Shown: positions 51,149 through 61,503 of the stretch, piece by piece
Layout: every line of letters starts with the position of its first letter
How positions within the stretch are numbered: position 1 is the first letter of the stretch
Assembly (NCBI RefSeq): GCF_014279795.1
Contig: NZ_CP047945.1
Span: 1,074,572 to 1,138,571 of the forward strand
Source: Synechococcus sp. PROS-7-1
GTDB taxonomy: Bacteria; Cyanobacteriota; Cyanobacteriia; PCC-6307; Cyanobiaceae
DNA length: 64,000 nucleotides
Direction: 5' to 3'
Translations under genes and position numbers: made by a program
Notes under the pieces: generated by a model
The model's database searches: none
What the model saw: only the letters and a program-made list of their open reading frames with translations
What the model was told of the DNA's origin: nothing

Positions 51149-53946
51149 GCCCGTCCAAGCGAGCCTTTTTCGCAAGCCATCCTGCATCTGCCCGCTGGCT
51201 GCTGCTGCTAGTTCCCGCATTTGTGCTGTTGGCCCGTCTCCAGGTCGAGGTGGCCTGGTTCCAACAGTTCAACCTTGAGGGTGTGTATCTCAAACGTCTT
51301 GGGCTCCAAGGCGCTGGAGGAGCCGTTGCCCTAGTCCTCGCAGGTGTTACGACCATTTGGCGACAGCGATGGATGGCGGCCTATGAACCCACCCCCGAGG
51401 GGGAACTTCCTGCCTTGAGGGGTAGAACGTATGCGCTTGGTCTGGCCAGCACGCTTGTGGTGCTTCTGAGCGTGCTGGTGGTTTACACCCGCCTGGCCTG
51501 GCTGGCCTTATCCCAGCCATTCCTCCTGGCGCACTGGTGGAGTGTTCCCTTCAAGAGCACCTGGCCGCTGTTCACCCTCTCGATTCTGCTGGTCCTGACG
51601 ATCACGTTTGGACTGACAAGAAGTCATCGACTGGGATTGGCCCATCTTTATGGAAGTGTCTGTTTCTGTCTGATCACGGCCCGCGCCTGGGGGCTCTGGG
51701 CCTTGGCACTCACGATTCCTGACGCCAACCGTTTTGAGCCCCTGCTCGGCGCTGATGTGAGCTTTGGGCTTGGTCGTTTTTCAGCGATTGCTCTGGCTTT
51801 GGAGTTGCTGCTGCTTCAGCTGCTCCTTGTTCTCAGCACTGCGATCTGGAGCCGACTGACTCGCAGTTCCTGCCTGAGTGACTGGGGCTTTCCTGGTTGG
51901 ACAACCCAGGAACGCCGTCTGCTCCTTCCGCTGCTTGCAGCCTTGTTTCTGGTGCTTGCCGCACTCCTCTGGTTGTCGCGCCATCAGCTGCTCTGGACCC
52001 AGAACGGTGTTGTGGCCGGCGCAGGCTGGCTGGATGTGCATCTGATCTTGCCGCTCAGGGTGGGGGGAAGCGTTCTTCTTGGTCTCCTGGCGACCACCTT
52101 GTTCCCTTGGCCTGGGGTGTCCTCGCGACGACGACGGGGAATGAGAGGGGTTTTCGTCGCCTTGGCGATCGTGCTTCTGCTCACCGAAATTCTCTTGGCA
52201 CCCCTCTTGCAGTGGATGGTGGTCCGCCCCAGGGAATTCCAGCTCGAGGGGCCATTCCTCAGTCATGCCATCACAGCAACGCGCCATGCCTATCAACTGG
52301 ACAGCATTACGACTCGACCGATCAACCCTTCAAAGCAACTCGAGGCGGATGATCTGGTTCAAGGAGAAAGCACGTTAAGGAACATTCGTCTCTGGGATAG
52401 TCAACCGTTGTTGGCTTCGAATCGGCAACTTCAACAGCTCAGGGTTTATTACCGCTTTGCCAAAGCTGCTGTGGATCGCTATCCACTGCGCCCTGATCGA
52501 AAGGAGCGGCAGCAGGTGATCATGGCGGCGCGGGAGCTGGATCAGACAGCCCTTCCAAGGCGATCCAGAACCTGGCAGAACCGTCACTTTGTGTTCACCC
52601 ACGGTTTCGGTTTCACGCTCAATCCAGTCAATACAAGCGCGCCGGATGGCCTTCCTGATTATTTCATCAGTGATCTGGGCAGTTCAACCAGGATTGAAGG
52701 AAACCCCTCTCTCGGTATCACTCAGGCCGATGTTAAGCGTGAAGTTCCAATCGGCCGAGCTGCTCTCTATTTCGGTTTGTTGCCCTCGCCTTATGCAGTG
52801 GCACCCACGCGAATCGAGGAATTTGATTATCCAGAGGGAGATAAAAATACATATACCCATTACTCCGGTACTGCTGGGATCCCTTTGTCCTCGCTATGGC
52901 AGCGCATCAGTGCGGCTACCTATCTCAACGACCCCAGACTGCTCAACACTGGTGCGTTGACTCCGCAATCCAAATTGCTTTTACGGCGCGATGTGAAACA
53001 TCGAGTCAAGGCTCTGGCTCCATTTCTCACCTTTATGGGTGATCCTTATCTCGTTTCTGTTCCCCTAAAAGATCCTCCTCCAGGCTTCTCGAAGGATCAG
53101 CATCAGTATTGGATTGTTGACGGTTACACCACGTCTCGAACGTATCCCTATGCAGCCACGCTTCCTGATGGACGCCCCCTGCGCTATCTACGCAACTCGG
53201 TGAAGGCCATTGTGGATGCTTATAACGGCAAGGTTCATTTTTATGTAAGTGAAGAAGAGGATCCAATCGTCCTTGGCTGGAGCCGATTATTTCCAGCGTT
53301 GTTTGAGTCATGGGATGCAATGCCGTCGACTCTTCGGGACCATCTGATGGTTCCTCAGGATCAGTTTGAGCTCCAAGTTCAGCAATTGCTGCGTTATCAC
53401 GTCACCGAGCCAAGGACTTTCTACAGCGGTGATGATGTCTGGCAAGTCCCAGTTGAACTTTACGGGCGCCAACAGATACCTGTTGCCCCGTATCACATCA
53501 CGGCTCAACTTAAAGGAAGCGAACGTTCTGAATTTCTGCTTCTCCAACCACTCACGCCCTTGGCTCGCCCAAACCTTTCGGCCTGGCTGGCCGCACGCAG
53601 TGATGGAGTGCATTACGGCGAATTGATCCTGTTGCGATTCCCGAGCGATGTTCCGATCTTTGGCCCTGAGCAGGTTCAGGCATTAATCAATCAAAACCCT
53701 GACATCAGTCAGCAATTCGGTCTGTGGGACAGAGCCGGTTCCCAAGTTGTTCAGGGAAACCTCCTGGTGGTGCCTGTTGGCGACTCTCTGCTCTATGTGG
53801 AGCCGATCTACCTCAAAGCTCGCCTTGGAGGATTGCCGACGCTCACCAGAGTGGTTGTCAGTGATGGGCGACGTGTGGCAATGGCGAATGATCTCGATCA
53901 GGGGCTGAAGGCTCTGCTGAAAACCCCTGCAAACATGCAGCCATAA
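51145..53946 (+). CDS. UPF0182-family membrane protein
   Basis: 933 residues. It starts at a TTG overlapping the ftsH stop. Seven or so helices occupy the first 360 residues ([54 protein letters not shown]), followed by a large extracytoplasmic domain with [33 protein letters not shown] and [14 protein letters not shown], all typical of COG1615/UPF0182. Function unknown. Coupled to ftsH, which suggests a related membrane-quality role. Confidence 0.88.
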   Translation: MSPSKRAFFASHPASARWLLLLVPAFVLLARLQVEVAWFQQFNLEGVYLKRLGLQGAGGAVALVLAGVTTIWRQRWMAAYEPTPEGELPALRGRTYALGLASTLVVLLSVLVVYTRLAWLALSQPFLLAHWWSVPFKSTWPLFTLSILLVLTITFGLTRSHRLGLAHLYGSVCFCLITARAWGLWALALTIPDANRFEPLLGADVSFGLGRFSAIALALELLLLQLLLVLSTAIWSRLTRSSCLSDWGFPGWTTQERRLLLPLLAALFLVLAALLWLSRHQLLWTQNGVVAGAGWLDVHLILPLRVGGSVLLGLLATTLFPWPGVSSRRRRGMRGVFVALAIVLLLTEILLAPLLQWMVVRPREFQLEGPFLSHAITATRHAYQLDSITTRPINPSKQLEADDLVQGESTLRNIRLWDSQPLLASNRQLQQLRVYYRFAKAAVDRYPLRPDRKERQQVIMAARELDQTALPRRSRTWQNRHFVFTHGFGFTLNPVNTSAPDGLPDYFISDLGSSTRIEGNPSLGITQADVKREVPIGRAALYFGLLPSPYAVAPTRIEEFDYPEGDKNTYTHYSGTAGIPLSSLWQRISAATYLNDPRLLNTGALTPQSKLLLRRDVKHRVKALAPFLTFMGDPYLVSVPLKDPPPGFSKDQHQYWIVDGYTTSRTYPYAATLPDGRPLRYLRNSVKAIVDAYNGKVHFYVSEEEDPIVLGWSRLFPALFESWDAMPSTLRDHLMVPQDQFELQVQQLLRYHVTEPRTFYSGDDVWQVPVELYGRQQIPVAPYHITAQLKGSERSEFLLLQPLTPLARPNLSAWLAARSDGVHYGELILLRFPSDVPIFGPEQVQALINQNPDISQQFGLWDRAGSQVVQGNLLVVPVGDSLLYVEPIYLKARLGGLPTLTRVVVSDGRRVAMANDLDQGLKALLKTPANMQP

Positions 53947-53973
53947 AAAAGGGACCCACGTCAGTGGGTCCCT
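53945..53973 (-). terminator. Rho-independent terminator of the peroxiredoxin gene
   Basis: GGGACCCAC pairs with GTGGGTCCC around GTCA. On the minus strand the hairpin is followed by a T run (the A6 at 53945-53950), so it serves the peroxiredoxin; the same hairpin lies just after the UPF0182 stop. Confidence 0.85.
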
Positions 53974-53993
53974 ACTGTTCACTGCCTTCTAGG

Positions 53994-54596
53994 TCAGTTC
54001 ACAGCAGCAAAGAACTCCTTGCTTCCCACGGGATCAGGCTTCATGGTCTTTTCGCCGGGAGTCCAGTTGGCGGGGCAGACCTCATCGGGATGGGACTGCA
54101 CATATTGGAATGCCTGGAGAACGCGGAGGGTTTCGTCCACGTTGCGACCAACCGGAAGGTTGTTGATCGTGGCGTGCATGATCACACCTTCGGGATCAAT
54201 GATGAACAGGCCGCGCAGAGCCACGCCTTCCTCATCGTCCAGCACGTTGTAGGCGCTGGCGATTTCTTTTTTCAGGTCAGCAACCAGTGGGTAGTTGATG
54301 TCGCCGAGGCCGCCCTGGTTCCGGGGGGTCTGAATCCAGGCGAGGTGGCTGAACTGGCTGTCTACGGACACGCCGAGAACCTCAGTGTTCTTGCTGGAGA
54401 AATCGGCGTAGCGATCGCTGAATGCCGTGATCTCCGTGGGGCACACGAAGGTGAAGTCGAGGGGGTAGAAGAACAGCACCACGTACTTGCCGCGGTACTG
54501 GGACAGGCTGATCTCCTTAAATTCCTGGTCAACCACTGCTGTGGCGGTGAAGTCGGGGGCCTGTTGGCCCACGCGCAGACAACCGTTGGCGGTCAT
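53994..54596 (-). CDS. Typical 2-Cys peroxiredoxin
   Basis: 200 residues. Peroxidatic Cys C52 in FTFVCPTE and resolving Cys C174 in EVCPANW; the catalytic Thr and Arg are in place ([23 protein letters not shown]). The conserved GGLG and C-terminal YF-like helix associated with overoxidation sensitivity are present in part (GGLGD). Detoxifies hydrogen and organic peroxides with thioredoxin. Strong gene, 150 bp from the next divergent one. Confidence 0.94.
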   Translation of the reverse strand: MTANGCLRVGQQAPDFTATAVVDQEFKEISLSQYRGKYVVLFFYPLDFTFVCPTEITAFSDRYADFSSKNTEVLGVSVDSQFSHLAWIQTPRNQGGLGDINYPLVADLKKEIASAYNVLDDEEGVALRGLFIIDPEGVIMHATINNLPVGRNVDETLRVLQAFQYVQSHPDEVCPANWTPGEKTMKPDPVGSKEFFAAVN

Positions 54597-54749
54597 GATG
54601 AACGGGCGAAGGAAGGCAAGGAAGCGTGAAGACCTAGGTCGAAGTCGTTACGACTTCCAATTGCGGGCAATAACTTATCACGCCTCTGCGCGCCAATCGC
54701 GTGCCCCGCTGCACCAGATCCTGCTTTCGCCGGCTTTTAAGATGTGCGG

Positions 54750-55040
54750 ATGATTCATTCATCCATGGCCTGGGATCAGGCGCTTCTTAGAAAGTTCAGC
54801 AGCACCGGCCACTTCCGCTTGCTGAATCAAGTGCGAAGTGAGCTCAGCAGTCAGCCCTTAGTGCGCGATCCTTCGAGTCGGGCTCTCTTGCTCAAGGCCA
54901 GGCCGCATCGCGGGCAGCCGGTCCGTCAACAGCGGAGGCCCAATGCCATGCCGGATGACATGGCATCCCTGTCTGAGGCCGTGGCCACAGCGTCGCCGAA
55001 ATCATTCCGAGAGAGACTCAACGCCATTGATATGCGCTGA
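54750..55040 (+). CDS. Small basic protein of unknown function
   Basis: 96 residues from MIHSSMAWDQALLRK; the second Met at 54765 may be the true start. Basic middle with RARLLKARPHRGQP-like composition and a helical end SFRERLNAIDMR. Lies just before tRNA-Met. I recall similar proteins in marine Synechococcus without a known function. Confidence 0.55.
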   Translation: MIHSSMAWDQALLRKFSSTGHFRLLNQVRSELSSQPLVRDPSSRALLLKARPHRGQPVRQQRRPNAMPDDMASLSEAVATASPKSFRERLNAIDMR

Positions 55041-55088
55041 TGTTGACCCTCCAAGATGTATGATGGCAACTGGCCTGAAAGCCATTTC

Positions 55089-55162
55089 GTCAGAGTAGCT
55101 CAGCTGGTTAGAGCACAGGATTCATAACCCTGAGGTCGAGAGTTCAAGTCTCTCCTCTGACA
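55089..55162 (+). tRNA. tRNA-Met (anticodon CAT)
   Basis: Acceptor arms GTCAGAG and CTCTGAC pair fully, with A as discriminator. The D arm is GCTC-AGCTGGTTA-GAGC, the anticodon loop TTCATAA carries CAT, and the T arm is GAGAG-TTCAAGT-CTCTC. 74 bases; CCA is not encoded. The G-T rather than C-A start of the acceptor makes an elongator tRNA likely; a lysidine tRNA-Ile cannot be ruled out from the anticodon alone. Confidence 0.94.
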
Positions 55163-55243
55163 TTTTTCAGAATCGATTCACTCCCTTCAAGTGAACTCAC
55201 TTCGAAGGTATTTCGCTTTGGGGCGAGTGAGTCTTCGTTTTCT

Positions 55244-56230
55244 CTAGCCTCTGCGTGACGGAAGCATGGACATCGGATCCATGGCTGCTCCGCCAGGCTT
55301 GCGAATTTCAAAATGGAGATGGGGGCCCGTGCTGCGACCGGTACTCCCCATCAGGGCAATGCGAGCACCTTGAGGAACCAATTGTCCTTTTTTAACCAGC
55401 AGTCGGCTGCTATGGGCGTAACGCGTTGAAGAACCATCTCCATGGGACATTTCAACCAGGTAGCCATAGCCGCTGCTCCAGCCGGAGTAAGCAACAACGC
55501 CATCCTTGGCAGCCAGAATTGGAGTGCCGACGTTGTTCGCAATATCGATTCCCTTGTGCATTCTTCCCCAGCGCCATCCGTATCCAGAGGTGAAAACACC
55601 CTTAGCAGGCCAGATATAGGACTGGGACGCATCGAACTGTTTGGATCCAGGAAGTGCAGGAAGTTCGGGCCAGCTTGCTCCGCCGGAACGTAAGGGACGC
55701 ACAGCCAGCACACTGGCCTTAGCAACACGAACCTTGCTTCCCACCACGAGCTTGGAGAGCTCGACCCCTGGATTAAAAGTCTTCAACTGTGTCAGCGTGA
55801 TGCCGTGCTCTTGAACCAAAGACATCAACGATTGCTGAGGTTTGATTTCAACGACTTCCACCGGAGCTGGAGGAGTCTTGAGCGGTGCGGTCTCTCTGAT
55901 TTGCGTTCCGTCTAATGCGTCCGATGCACTGATGGATGCAGCACTCGTGGAAGGAAGAACAACCCATGTCCCTGCTTCAAGGGCAGTCTCTGCCTTGAGT
56001 TCATTCAATTCTTCGAGCTGGCTCGGGGTTAGTTCAAGATCACGAGCCAACGTTGCAAGATTGCTGGGTTCGATCAATCGAACCCAGATCTGTGATGGCT
56101 CCGAAGAGAGAGCCGAAAGGAGTTGCTTTGAGCTGATGTGATCGGAGTCTGCGAAACCGGAGGTCTGCGACATCGCGAACAAGGCGCTGCTGGATGCAAC
56201 GGCGGTCACGGCGAGGAGCAGAGGCTTCAT
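55244..56230 (-). CDS. M23-family peptidase with LysM-like region
   Basis: 328 residues with a signal peptide (LLLAVTAVASSSALFAMS). Two weak LysM-like parts (LARDLELTPSQLEELN, SLVQEHGITLTQLKTFNPG) precede the LytM/M23 domain: GWRWGRMHKGIDIA with His and Asp, and GPHLHFEIRKPGG with the HxH motif. Acts in the periplasm on peptidoglycan, during growth or division. Confidence 0.9.
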   Translation of the reverse strand: MKPLLLAVTAVASSSALFAMSQTSGFADSDHISSKQLLSALSSEPSQIWVRLIEPSNLATLARDLELTPSQLEELNELKAETALEAGTWVVLPSTSAASISASDALDGTQIRETAPLKTPPAPVEVVEIKPQQSLMSLVQEHGITLTQLKTFNPGVELSKLVVGSKVRVAKASVLAVRPLRSGGASWPELPALPGSKQFDASQSYIWPAKGVFTSGYGWRWGRMHKGIDIANNVGTPILAAKDGVVAYSGWSSGYGYLVEMSHGDGSSTRYAHSSRLLVKKGQLVPQGARIALMGSTGRSTGPHLHFEIRKPGGAAMDPMSMLPSRRG

Positions 56231-56339
56231 TCAGCGCGCAAGTGAAGAACAGATCCGAAGACGCCGCCACAGCATCAGACCGGGCTGAAAGTAGCGGGCT
56301 GAACACCCCTCTGCAAGGGCACGAGTGTCAGATCATGGA

Positions 56340-56843
56340 CTACCACAGCTGCAGTTTCAGGCCTGCCTGAAAGCAGGCGATCGCGCAGGCGACGGACAGG
56401 TTCAGACTGCGCACGCCACCTTGTCCATCACTCCCAGCGCTGCAAGGCATCGGAATCGTCAAAATCTGATCGCATTCGGCTCGCACTGGCTCTGGAAGCC
56501 CTGTGTCTTCTCGTCCGAACAGCAGTACATCCCCTTGCTCAAAGGAGAAACCCTGCAGTGCAACGCCATCCCTGCGGCTGCAGCCGATCACGCGGGAGGG
56601 TTTGGGGAGACTGTTTTTGAACGCGTTGAAGTCTGCATGAACCGAGAGGTTCACATGGGGCCAGTAGTCCAGCCCGGCTCGTTTGAGCTGTCTGTCATCG
56701 ATTGAGAAACCCAGGGGTTCAATCAATGACAAAGGCAAATCAAACGCTGCGCAGGTCCGCGCGATGTTTCCTGTGTTCGGAGGGATACGTGGTTCGAACA
56801 AAGCCACTCTGAGCGCGGATGGCTTGAGCTTGAGAAGAGTCAC
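56340..56843 (-). CDS. trmL: tRNA (cytidine/uridine-2'-O)-methyltransferase TrmL
   Basis: 167 residues of the SPOUT fold. Visible: EPRIPPNTGNIARTCAAF, GREDTGLP and the knot end LTIPM-SLNLSVACAIACF, all typical of TrmL, which modifies the wobble base of leucine tRNAs. The start overlaps cobU by four bases. Confidence 0.92.
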   Translation of the reverse strand: MTLLKLKPSALRVALFEPRIPPNTGNIARTCAAFDLPLSLIEPLGFSIDDRQLKRAGLDYWPHVNLSVHADFNAFKNSLPKPSRVIGCSRRDGVALQGFSFEQGDVLLFGREDTGLPEPVRAECDQILTIPMPCSAGSDGQGGVRSLNLSVACAIACFQAGLKLQLW

Positions 56844-57394
56844 AGCGGGACGGTTTGGCCTAAATCATGAAGATCGAGAGCTCTGCCCTGAACGACAAGC
56901 CAGCTTCGGTTGGCCTGTCTGGCTAGACGCTGAGCGAGCTCTCCCTGGCGATCGCGGAAGAGTCCACCAATGGCTGTTGGGGGCACCAAGCCCCAGCCTG
57001 TTTCTTCAATCACGATCACGACGGGCTGATGGCGCTGTTTCAGGATGGTCAGCAGTTCGCTTTGAACGGCGTTCCACTGCTGCACATCGCTCTGTAGCCA
57101 GGCGGCCGTGAACCCACCAAGAGCATCGATCAGCACGCCATGGTTGTCCGGCGCTTCCTTGAGCGCAGACGTGAGGTCACCATCGCATTCCAGAAGCCCC
57201 CAGTTGGGGGGGCGACGTTCCCGATGAAGGCGAAGTCGCTCCTGCCACGATGCGTCTTCAGGCAAAGACGGTGAGGTGGCGATGTACGTCACTTCAGAAC
57301 AAAAGGAGACCAAATGTTCGGCCCAGCGGCTCTTGCCTCCTCGGCTTGGACCGGAGACAAGAACCAGACCTTCAGGATGATCAGCCGCCACCAT
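56840..57394 (-). CDS. cobU: Adenosylcobinamide kinase/guanylyltransferase
   Basis: 184 residues. Walker A in VSGPSRGGKSRWAEHL, then TYIATSPSLPEDASWQERLR, HRERRPPNWGLLE with the conserved His, and EETGWGLVPPTAIGGLFRD. Bifunctional enzyme of nucleotide-loop assembly in cobalamin (pseudocobalamin in marine cyanobacteria) synthesis. It overlaps pxcA by 14 bp and trmL by four. Confidence 0.92.
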   Translation of the reverse strand: MVAADHPEGLVLVSGPSRGGKSRWAEHLVSFCSEVTYIATSPSLPEDASWQERLRLHRERRPPNWGLLECDGDLTSALKEAPDNHGVLIDALGGFTAAWLQSDVQQWNAVQSELLTILKQRHQPVVIVIEETGWGLVPPTAIGGLFRDRQGELAQRLARQANRSWLVVQGRALDLHDLGQTVPL

Positions 57395-58529
57395 TCATCC
57401 CGCGAAGCGTCGCTACCGACGATGGGCTGACGCGGTTGAGATAGCGGAAGATCCAGTACTTAAAGATTGTCGCCAGGATCACCGGGAAGGTGGCGATGAA
57501 CAGAAGGATGAAGTTCTCTCTAGCCGGGAAACCGAAATGATTGGCGATTCCATCAAGAAGCACCGTCCAGCCTTCAGGACTATGAAAACCAACGAAAATG
57601 TCGGTGAAGAGAATGATGGCAAACGCCTTGGCTGAATCGCTCAGTCCATACACAGCTTCGTCGAAAAATCCCCTCAGGACTCGTAGTTCTTCTCGGCTAA
57701 ACACGCAGACCACAACAAACGCCACTGTGGCGGCGAGATCAGCGAGGACGTTCTTGACGGCATGGGTGCTTTCTGAATCTGCTTCCTGCTTCAGCTCTTC
57801 CGCTTTCGCAGATAATTTTTTCTGTAACTCTTCCTGTGTTGGGATCGAATCGCCGCGCAGGAGTGCATCAAATTCGATCTCGGCCTTGTAGACACGGAGC
57901 TTCTCGACGGCTTGCTCTTCCAGTTGTGGCTTGGGGTAACTCAAAAACGGCAGATCTGGAGCAAAGCGATCCACTGCGGGGCTGATGATGTAAGTGCGGC
58001 TCACCTGTTGCACCAAGAGGGGAACAAGGATGAGAAGCAGCAGCACCTTCAGGGAAATCAGGGTGGAATCGCGCCGCCGCCGGAATCCAGCCACCAGCGT
58101 TGCTTCTGAAGTGGGATTCAGCTGCCGTCGCAGCGTGTCGAAGATTCCGAGAAGGGACCGTGGAAGCGGATCAGGAGATCGGCTGATGGTGGGAGCTGAG
58201 GCCGTCCGCCGGGGGCTGTAGCGATTGACCACACTCTCGATCAGCTGGAGCTGGCGCAACTCCTGCGGATCGAGTTGGCCACGCTGATACTCCAGTTTGT
58301 CCAGAGAGGCCCGACAGACGCTGATGGCTGCCCGGAATTTCCGGAGAACCGTCGCTTGAACCGAACTGGGAACAGAGAGTTCCAGATCAGGGCGGATCGG
58401 CCGGTCTCCGTAGTACTCAAGTTCCAGGCTTTGAATCAAGAGAGCGGCTTCGTAGCCGCGATCAAGATCGGCGTTCACATCGAGGGACTTGGCCCTTCCG
58501 AAGGTGTCGAGCCAGTTGCGTCCTGCCAT
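57381..58529 (-). CDS. pxcA: Proton extrusion protein PxcA (CemA family)
   Basis: 382 residues. Soluble N-terminal region (LDTFGRAKSLDVNADLDRGY), then four helices: STLISLKVLLLLILVPLLVQ, LADLAATVAFVVVCVF, AFAIILFTDIFVGFHSPEGW and ENFILLFIATFPVILATIFK. The motif FVGFHSPEGW is specific to the CemA/PxcA family. Needed for light-driven proton release and cytoplasmic pH control in cyanobacteria. Confidence 0.93.
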   Translation of the reverse strand: MAGRNWLDTFGRAKSLDVNADLDRGYEAALLIQSLELEYYGDRPIRPDLELSVPSSVQATVLRKFRAAISVCRASLDKLEYQRGQLDPQELRQLQLIESVVNRYSPRRTASAPTISRSPDPLPRSLLGIFDTLRRQLNPTSEATLVAGFRRRRDSTLISLKVLLLLILVPLLVQQVSRTYIISPAVDRFAPDLPFLSYPKPQLEEQAVEKLRVYKAEIEFDALLRGDSIPTQEELQKKLSAKAEELKQEADSESTHAVKNVLADLAATVAFVVVCVFSREELRVLRGFFDEAVYGLSDSAKAFAIILFTDIFVGFHSPEGWTVLLDGIANHFGFPARENFILLFIATFPVILATIFKYWIFRYLNRVSPSSVATLRGMNGGG

Positions 58530-58536
58530 CGTGCTG

Positions 58537-59220
58537 TTACCGGGAGAAAATCCACCAGGTGGCCATCGGAACTATCGTGCCGACCACCAGCAGAACGACA
58601 ACCCAAGTAAACGCATTGCTCTCTTCTGTTTCTTCAGCCGTTGGCACATTGGTCGGTAGTGCAACCCTCTCCGCCTGAACCGGAGGACCGGGGTCTTCGC
58701 CACCGTCGAGCACGATCTCGAGTCTTGCGACGCCGTCGAGGGTGGCCTGGCGGAAGCGATCCCCGTCCCGCAAGGGTTGGCTCATGGTGGTGCGTCCGGT
58801 GCTGCGCAACAGGCTCTCCGGTAGTTGTTCCAACAAGGCTGGTGACGCGACAACCGTGGCCTGCTTGCTCTGGCTTTCCTCCAGGAACAGCAGCAAGGGC
58901 CTGTCCGATCCACCAGTTGCCTCACTCCAGCGATTGAGCAGCTCCTCTCCGAAGGCCGGGAGACTCAGGCCGTAATCAAGGCGCCGAAGGGTCACGAGCC
59001 GAGCATCCACGTGAAAGCGGTCCAGCTCCTGCAGTCGGTTGCTGATTTCGTTGCGACCAGATCGACTCAACACCTCAGCTGAATCGAGAACCAGCTCATC
59101 GGGTGGCTGGGTTGGGAAGTCCTGGGGAGAGACCGCAAGCGCCAGCGGCGTGCAGAACAGCAAGCAGAGGGTGGCGGCCAGAATCCCGCCGGTGAGCTGG
59201 GTGAAGCGATTCATGGTCAT
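58537..59220 (-). CDS. psb32: TPM-domain protein, Psb32-like
   Basis: 227 residues: signal peptide (ILAATLCLLFCTPLALA), a lumenal/periplasmic TPM domain (LVLDSAEVLSRSGRNEISNR, LYG-like YGLSLPAFGEELLNRW) and one C-terminal helix (TWVVVLLVVGTIVPMATWW). In cyanobacteria this architecture is Psb32, which protects photosystem II and speeds repair. Seven bases from pxcA's start. Confidence 0.82.
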   Translation of the reverse strand: MTMNRFTQLTGGILAATLCLLFCTPLALAVSPQDFPTQPPDELVLDSAEVLSRSGRNEISNRLQELDRFHVDARLVTLRRLDYGLSLPAFGEELLNRWSEATGGSDRPLLLFLEESQSKQATVVASPALLEQLPESLLRSTGRTTMSQPLRDGDRFRQATLDGVARLEIVLDGGEDPGPPVQAERVALPTNVPTAEETEESNAFTWVVVLLVVGTIVPMATWWIFSR

Positions 59221-59244
59221 GCTCAGCGTCGAATTAGTCTGCCC

Positions 59245-59652
59245 TCAGGCGGCCAGGCTGTCTCGGTTGAGAGCCATGATCGCCTCCAGAACCATCACGG
59301 CGCGCCCTTCCGGAAGATTGAGACGTCCAGTCAGATTGTTGAGAAAGTGTTTTTCTTCAGGGGTGACGTCCCTGTCGGCATGGGTGAGCTGAACAGCCAC
59401 CGCCAGAGCTGTCTCCTGCTGGACAGGCGTCAGAACGGGCAGGGCATCGTCGACAAGACGTTCGACGCCGTCTGTTCGCAGCTGGGCCAAGAGGCGATCA
59501 AACAGGGCGGCCATCTCCTGCTCGTTCCGGTCCTTGTAAGGCGTGCGGTATTCGAGTGAGCGACGCAGAGCGTGGGCCTCATCACGCCCGAGGGTGCCAT
59601 CACAGGCCACCGCGGCGAGAGCAATTGCGGCAAAGGCTTCAGCGTCAGTCAT
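59245..59652 (-). CDS. TerB-domain protein
   Basis: 135 residues, all helical: FAAIALAAVACDGTLGRDEA, then TALAVAVQLTHADRDVTPEEKHFLNNLTGRL. The double D-G/D-x-x-x-x-E pattern is that of the TerB fold linked to tellurite resistance and metal stress. Function unknown. Divergent from the CCB-type gene. Confidence 0.75.
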   Translation of the reverse strand: MTDAEAFAAIALAAVACDGTLGRDEAHALRRSLEYRTPYKDRNEQEMAALFDRLLAQLRTDGVERLVDDALPVLTPVQQETALAVAVQLTHADRDVTPEEKHFLNNLTGRLNLPEGRAVMVLEAIMALNRDSLAA

Positions 59653-59708
59653 CTTGGGCTGGTCTGTGCTTCCTCATTTGAGCAAGAGTGAGTCGTTCTG
59701 ACCGCAGC

Positions 59709-60386
59709 ATGTTGCAGACCATGCCTGGCTCCGCTCGTCTTTGTTTGATCGCCGGGGTCTTGGTGCTGAGCCTGGCGCTCGTCAATGCCCTCACGGCTGG
59801 AGACTTTCCTCCTTCCCTTCAACGCGCTGAAGTGCTTGCTGGGATGGCAGCTGTTGGTTTGATGTTGGTTGCCGTTCTTTGGACGCGTGCCATTCCCCGG
59901 CCTGCTGAAGCAGCGCAACTCAGCGGTGAGCAGGGGCTCCGCATTGACGAGGAGTTGGATGAGGCCCTGACCTTGGAACTGGCCTGGGGCAGCCATCAGT
60001 TTCTGACAGCCACCTCAGCCGCCTCGATGCTTGTGATGTGGGATGGGAAAGTTCTTCTCCGACGTGGACTGATCACGTCGAATTCATTCGTACCCGGTGC
60101 CATCTGCCAACGGGCGAGCCAGCGCCAGGAGCTGATCTCTTTGGTGAAGACGGCGCTCTATCCAGGCCGCAATGAATTTGATCCCGTGTTGCCAGGCTTG
60201 CCATCTGTGATGGTGCAACCCCTCGGGCACCGGGGGTGGGTCGTGCTCGGCGGTTGGTCCGAGCGTTGCTTTACCCGATCGGATGAACGTTGGCTGGCGG
60301 GATGGAGCGAACGCCTTAGAAGGACACTGGATTTGGTTGGGGACGGGATCCAGGAGTCACACCCTTCCCCTCAGAAGGGAGCCTGA
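59709..60386 (+). CDS. Cofactor assembly of complex C subunit B-like protein (CCB2/CCB4 type)
   Basis: 225 residues from MLQTMPGSARLCL (a GTG at 59688 would add seven). Two helices at the N-terminus (LCLIAGVLVLSLALVNALTA, VLAGMAAVGLMLVAVLW) and a soluble domain with SAASMLVMWDGKVLLRRGL and VMVQPLGHRGWVVLGGWS. It resembles the CCB proteins that attach haem c(i) to cytochrome b6. The last 71 bp overlap the convergent lptC. Confidence 0.72.
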   Translation: MLQTMPGSARLCLIAGVLVLSLALVNALTAGDFPPSLQRAEVLAGMAAVGLMLVAVLWTRAIPRPAEAAQLSGEQGLRIDEELDEALTLELAWGSHQFLTATSAASMLVMWDGKVLLRRGLITSNSFVPGAICQRASQRQELISLVKTALYPGRNEFDPVLPGLPSVMVQPLGHRGWVVLGGWSERCFTRSDERWLAGWSERLRRTLDLVGDGIQESHPSPQKGA

Positions 60387-61503
60387 CTTCCGATTGCACT
60401 TTGGATCCAGGAGCGGTGAAGGAAATTCGACCCTCCTTGCCAACCGTTCCCTCAAGCCGCGTGGCTCTGGTGACCTGATCGTTCTCGTCTCGCCGCAAGC
60501 GAACCTGCCCTTCGGCCAAGACGTCTTCACTGTCCCAGTTCCAGCGGCAGCGTTCAGCTTCCAAGACTTCCCCTGGCTGACGGATCTCACAGGCCCCGTT
60601 CACATCGACGGTCGTTTCGCCGAGATCGGCCCTGAAGCCATCACCTGTGATTCTGGTGCGCTCGAGGTCAGCCTCAAATGGCTTTGCACTGCGGATGATT
60701 TGATCCCGGAAGAACCAGGTTGTGGCCTGGGCCCTGAGCACACCCTTCTCGCGCGGGATTTTGAGAATCACTGGTGCTTGCACGGTGATCTCTCCTTTGA
60801 GCGTGTTTCCATTCAGTGATGGCCCCTCGAGCTGCTCGAGCACGGTTCCTTCCTGATCTCTGCGCTGACCGAGAACGGGTCCCTTGGCTTTGAGCCGTCC
60901 TGAATCCAAATTCCATTGGGCTTGACCGCTGCGCAAAAAGCTGTCAGGGGGGGTACTGCGGTCGGCGGTGGACCAACGGTCGAGTTGAACAGTGCCCGTC
61001 AGCGTGAGTTCATTGGTGGTTTGTTGAAGTTCGGCTTCGCGGGCCGAAATACGCGACTCCTGATCCGACGCTCGGGGCCGCTGTTCCATGGTCAGAACGC
61101 CTTGTTCAGGCCGCCAGCGCAGTCGATCTCCCTGGATCAGCAGCTTCGCGCCGGTGAGTTGCTGAAGCTTGACGTTCCCTTCCAGCAGGATCTTTTCCCC
61201 ATCGTTGATCACTTGGGCGAGATCGGACTGAATCCGAAACGATGGCTTTCCATTGCGAAATAGGAGACCAACGGGCCTGCGAGCGCGAACCAAGCGTTTG
61301 TTCAGTTCGTAACGGGCTTCCGGGCTGGACAAGCTCCATTGCCGTTGACCATTGCTGGCTTTCTGTTCAAGCTCCAGTGAACGGAACACGAAAGGCGGCG
61401 CCTCGACGGCGACCGGTGTGTTCTCATCCGCGCAACCACTCAAGAAAGGAAGGCCTGCCAGTAGACAGCTTGAAAGCCATGCTTGGCGTGAAAGCAAGGC
61501 CAT
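60316..61503 (-). CDS. LptC-like lipopolysaccharide export lipoprotein
   Basis: 395 residues with a lipobox (LAGLPFLSGC). Long beta-rich sequence with ten or more repeats in two halves: LEGNVKLQQLTGAKLLIQGD, LRWRPEQGVLTMEQ, ITGDGFRADLGETTVDVNG, VLAEGQVRLRRD. This is the LptC/LptA-type jelly-roll in the extended form common in cyanobacteria. It bridges LPS transport from the inner membrane. Its ATG overlaps the metG stop by one base. Confidence 0.8.
   Translation of the reverse strand: MALLSRQAWLSSCLLAGLPFLSGCADENTPVAVEAPPFVFRSLELEQKASNGQRQWSLSSPEARYELNKRLVRARRPVGLLFRNGKPSFRIQSDLAQVINDGEKILLEGNVKLQQLTGAKLLIQGDRLRWRPEQGVLTMEQRPRASDQESRISAREAELQQTTNELTLTGTVQLDRWSTADRSTPPDSFLRSGQAQWNLDSGRLKAKGPVLGQRRDQEGTVLEQLEGPSLNGNTLKGEITVQAPVILKIPREKGVLRAQATTWFFRDQIIRSAKPFEADLERTRITGDGFRADLGETTVDVNGACEIRQPGEVLEAERCRWNWDSEDVLAEGQVRLRRDENDQVTRATRLEGTVGKEGRISFTAPGSKVQSEVRLPSEGKGVTPGSRPQPNPVSF

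Noticed and set aside
55089-55162. Attachment site at tRNA-Met
   Set aside because: No repeat of the tRNA 3' end is seen elsewhere in the window and the island lies 25 kb away.
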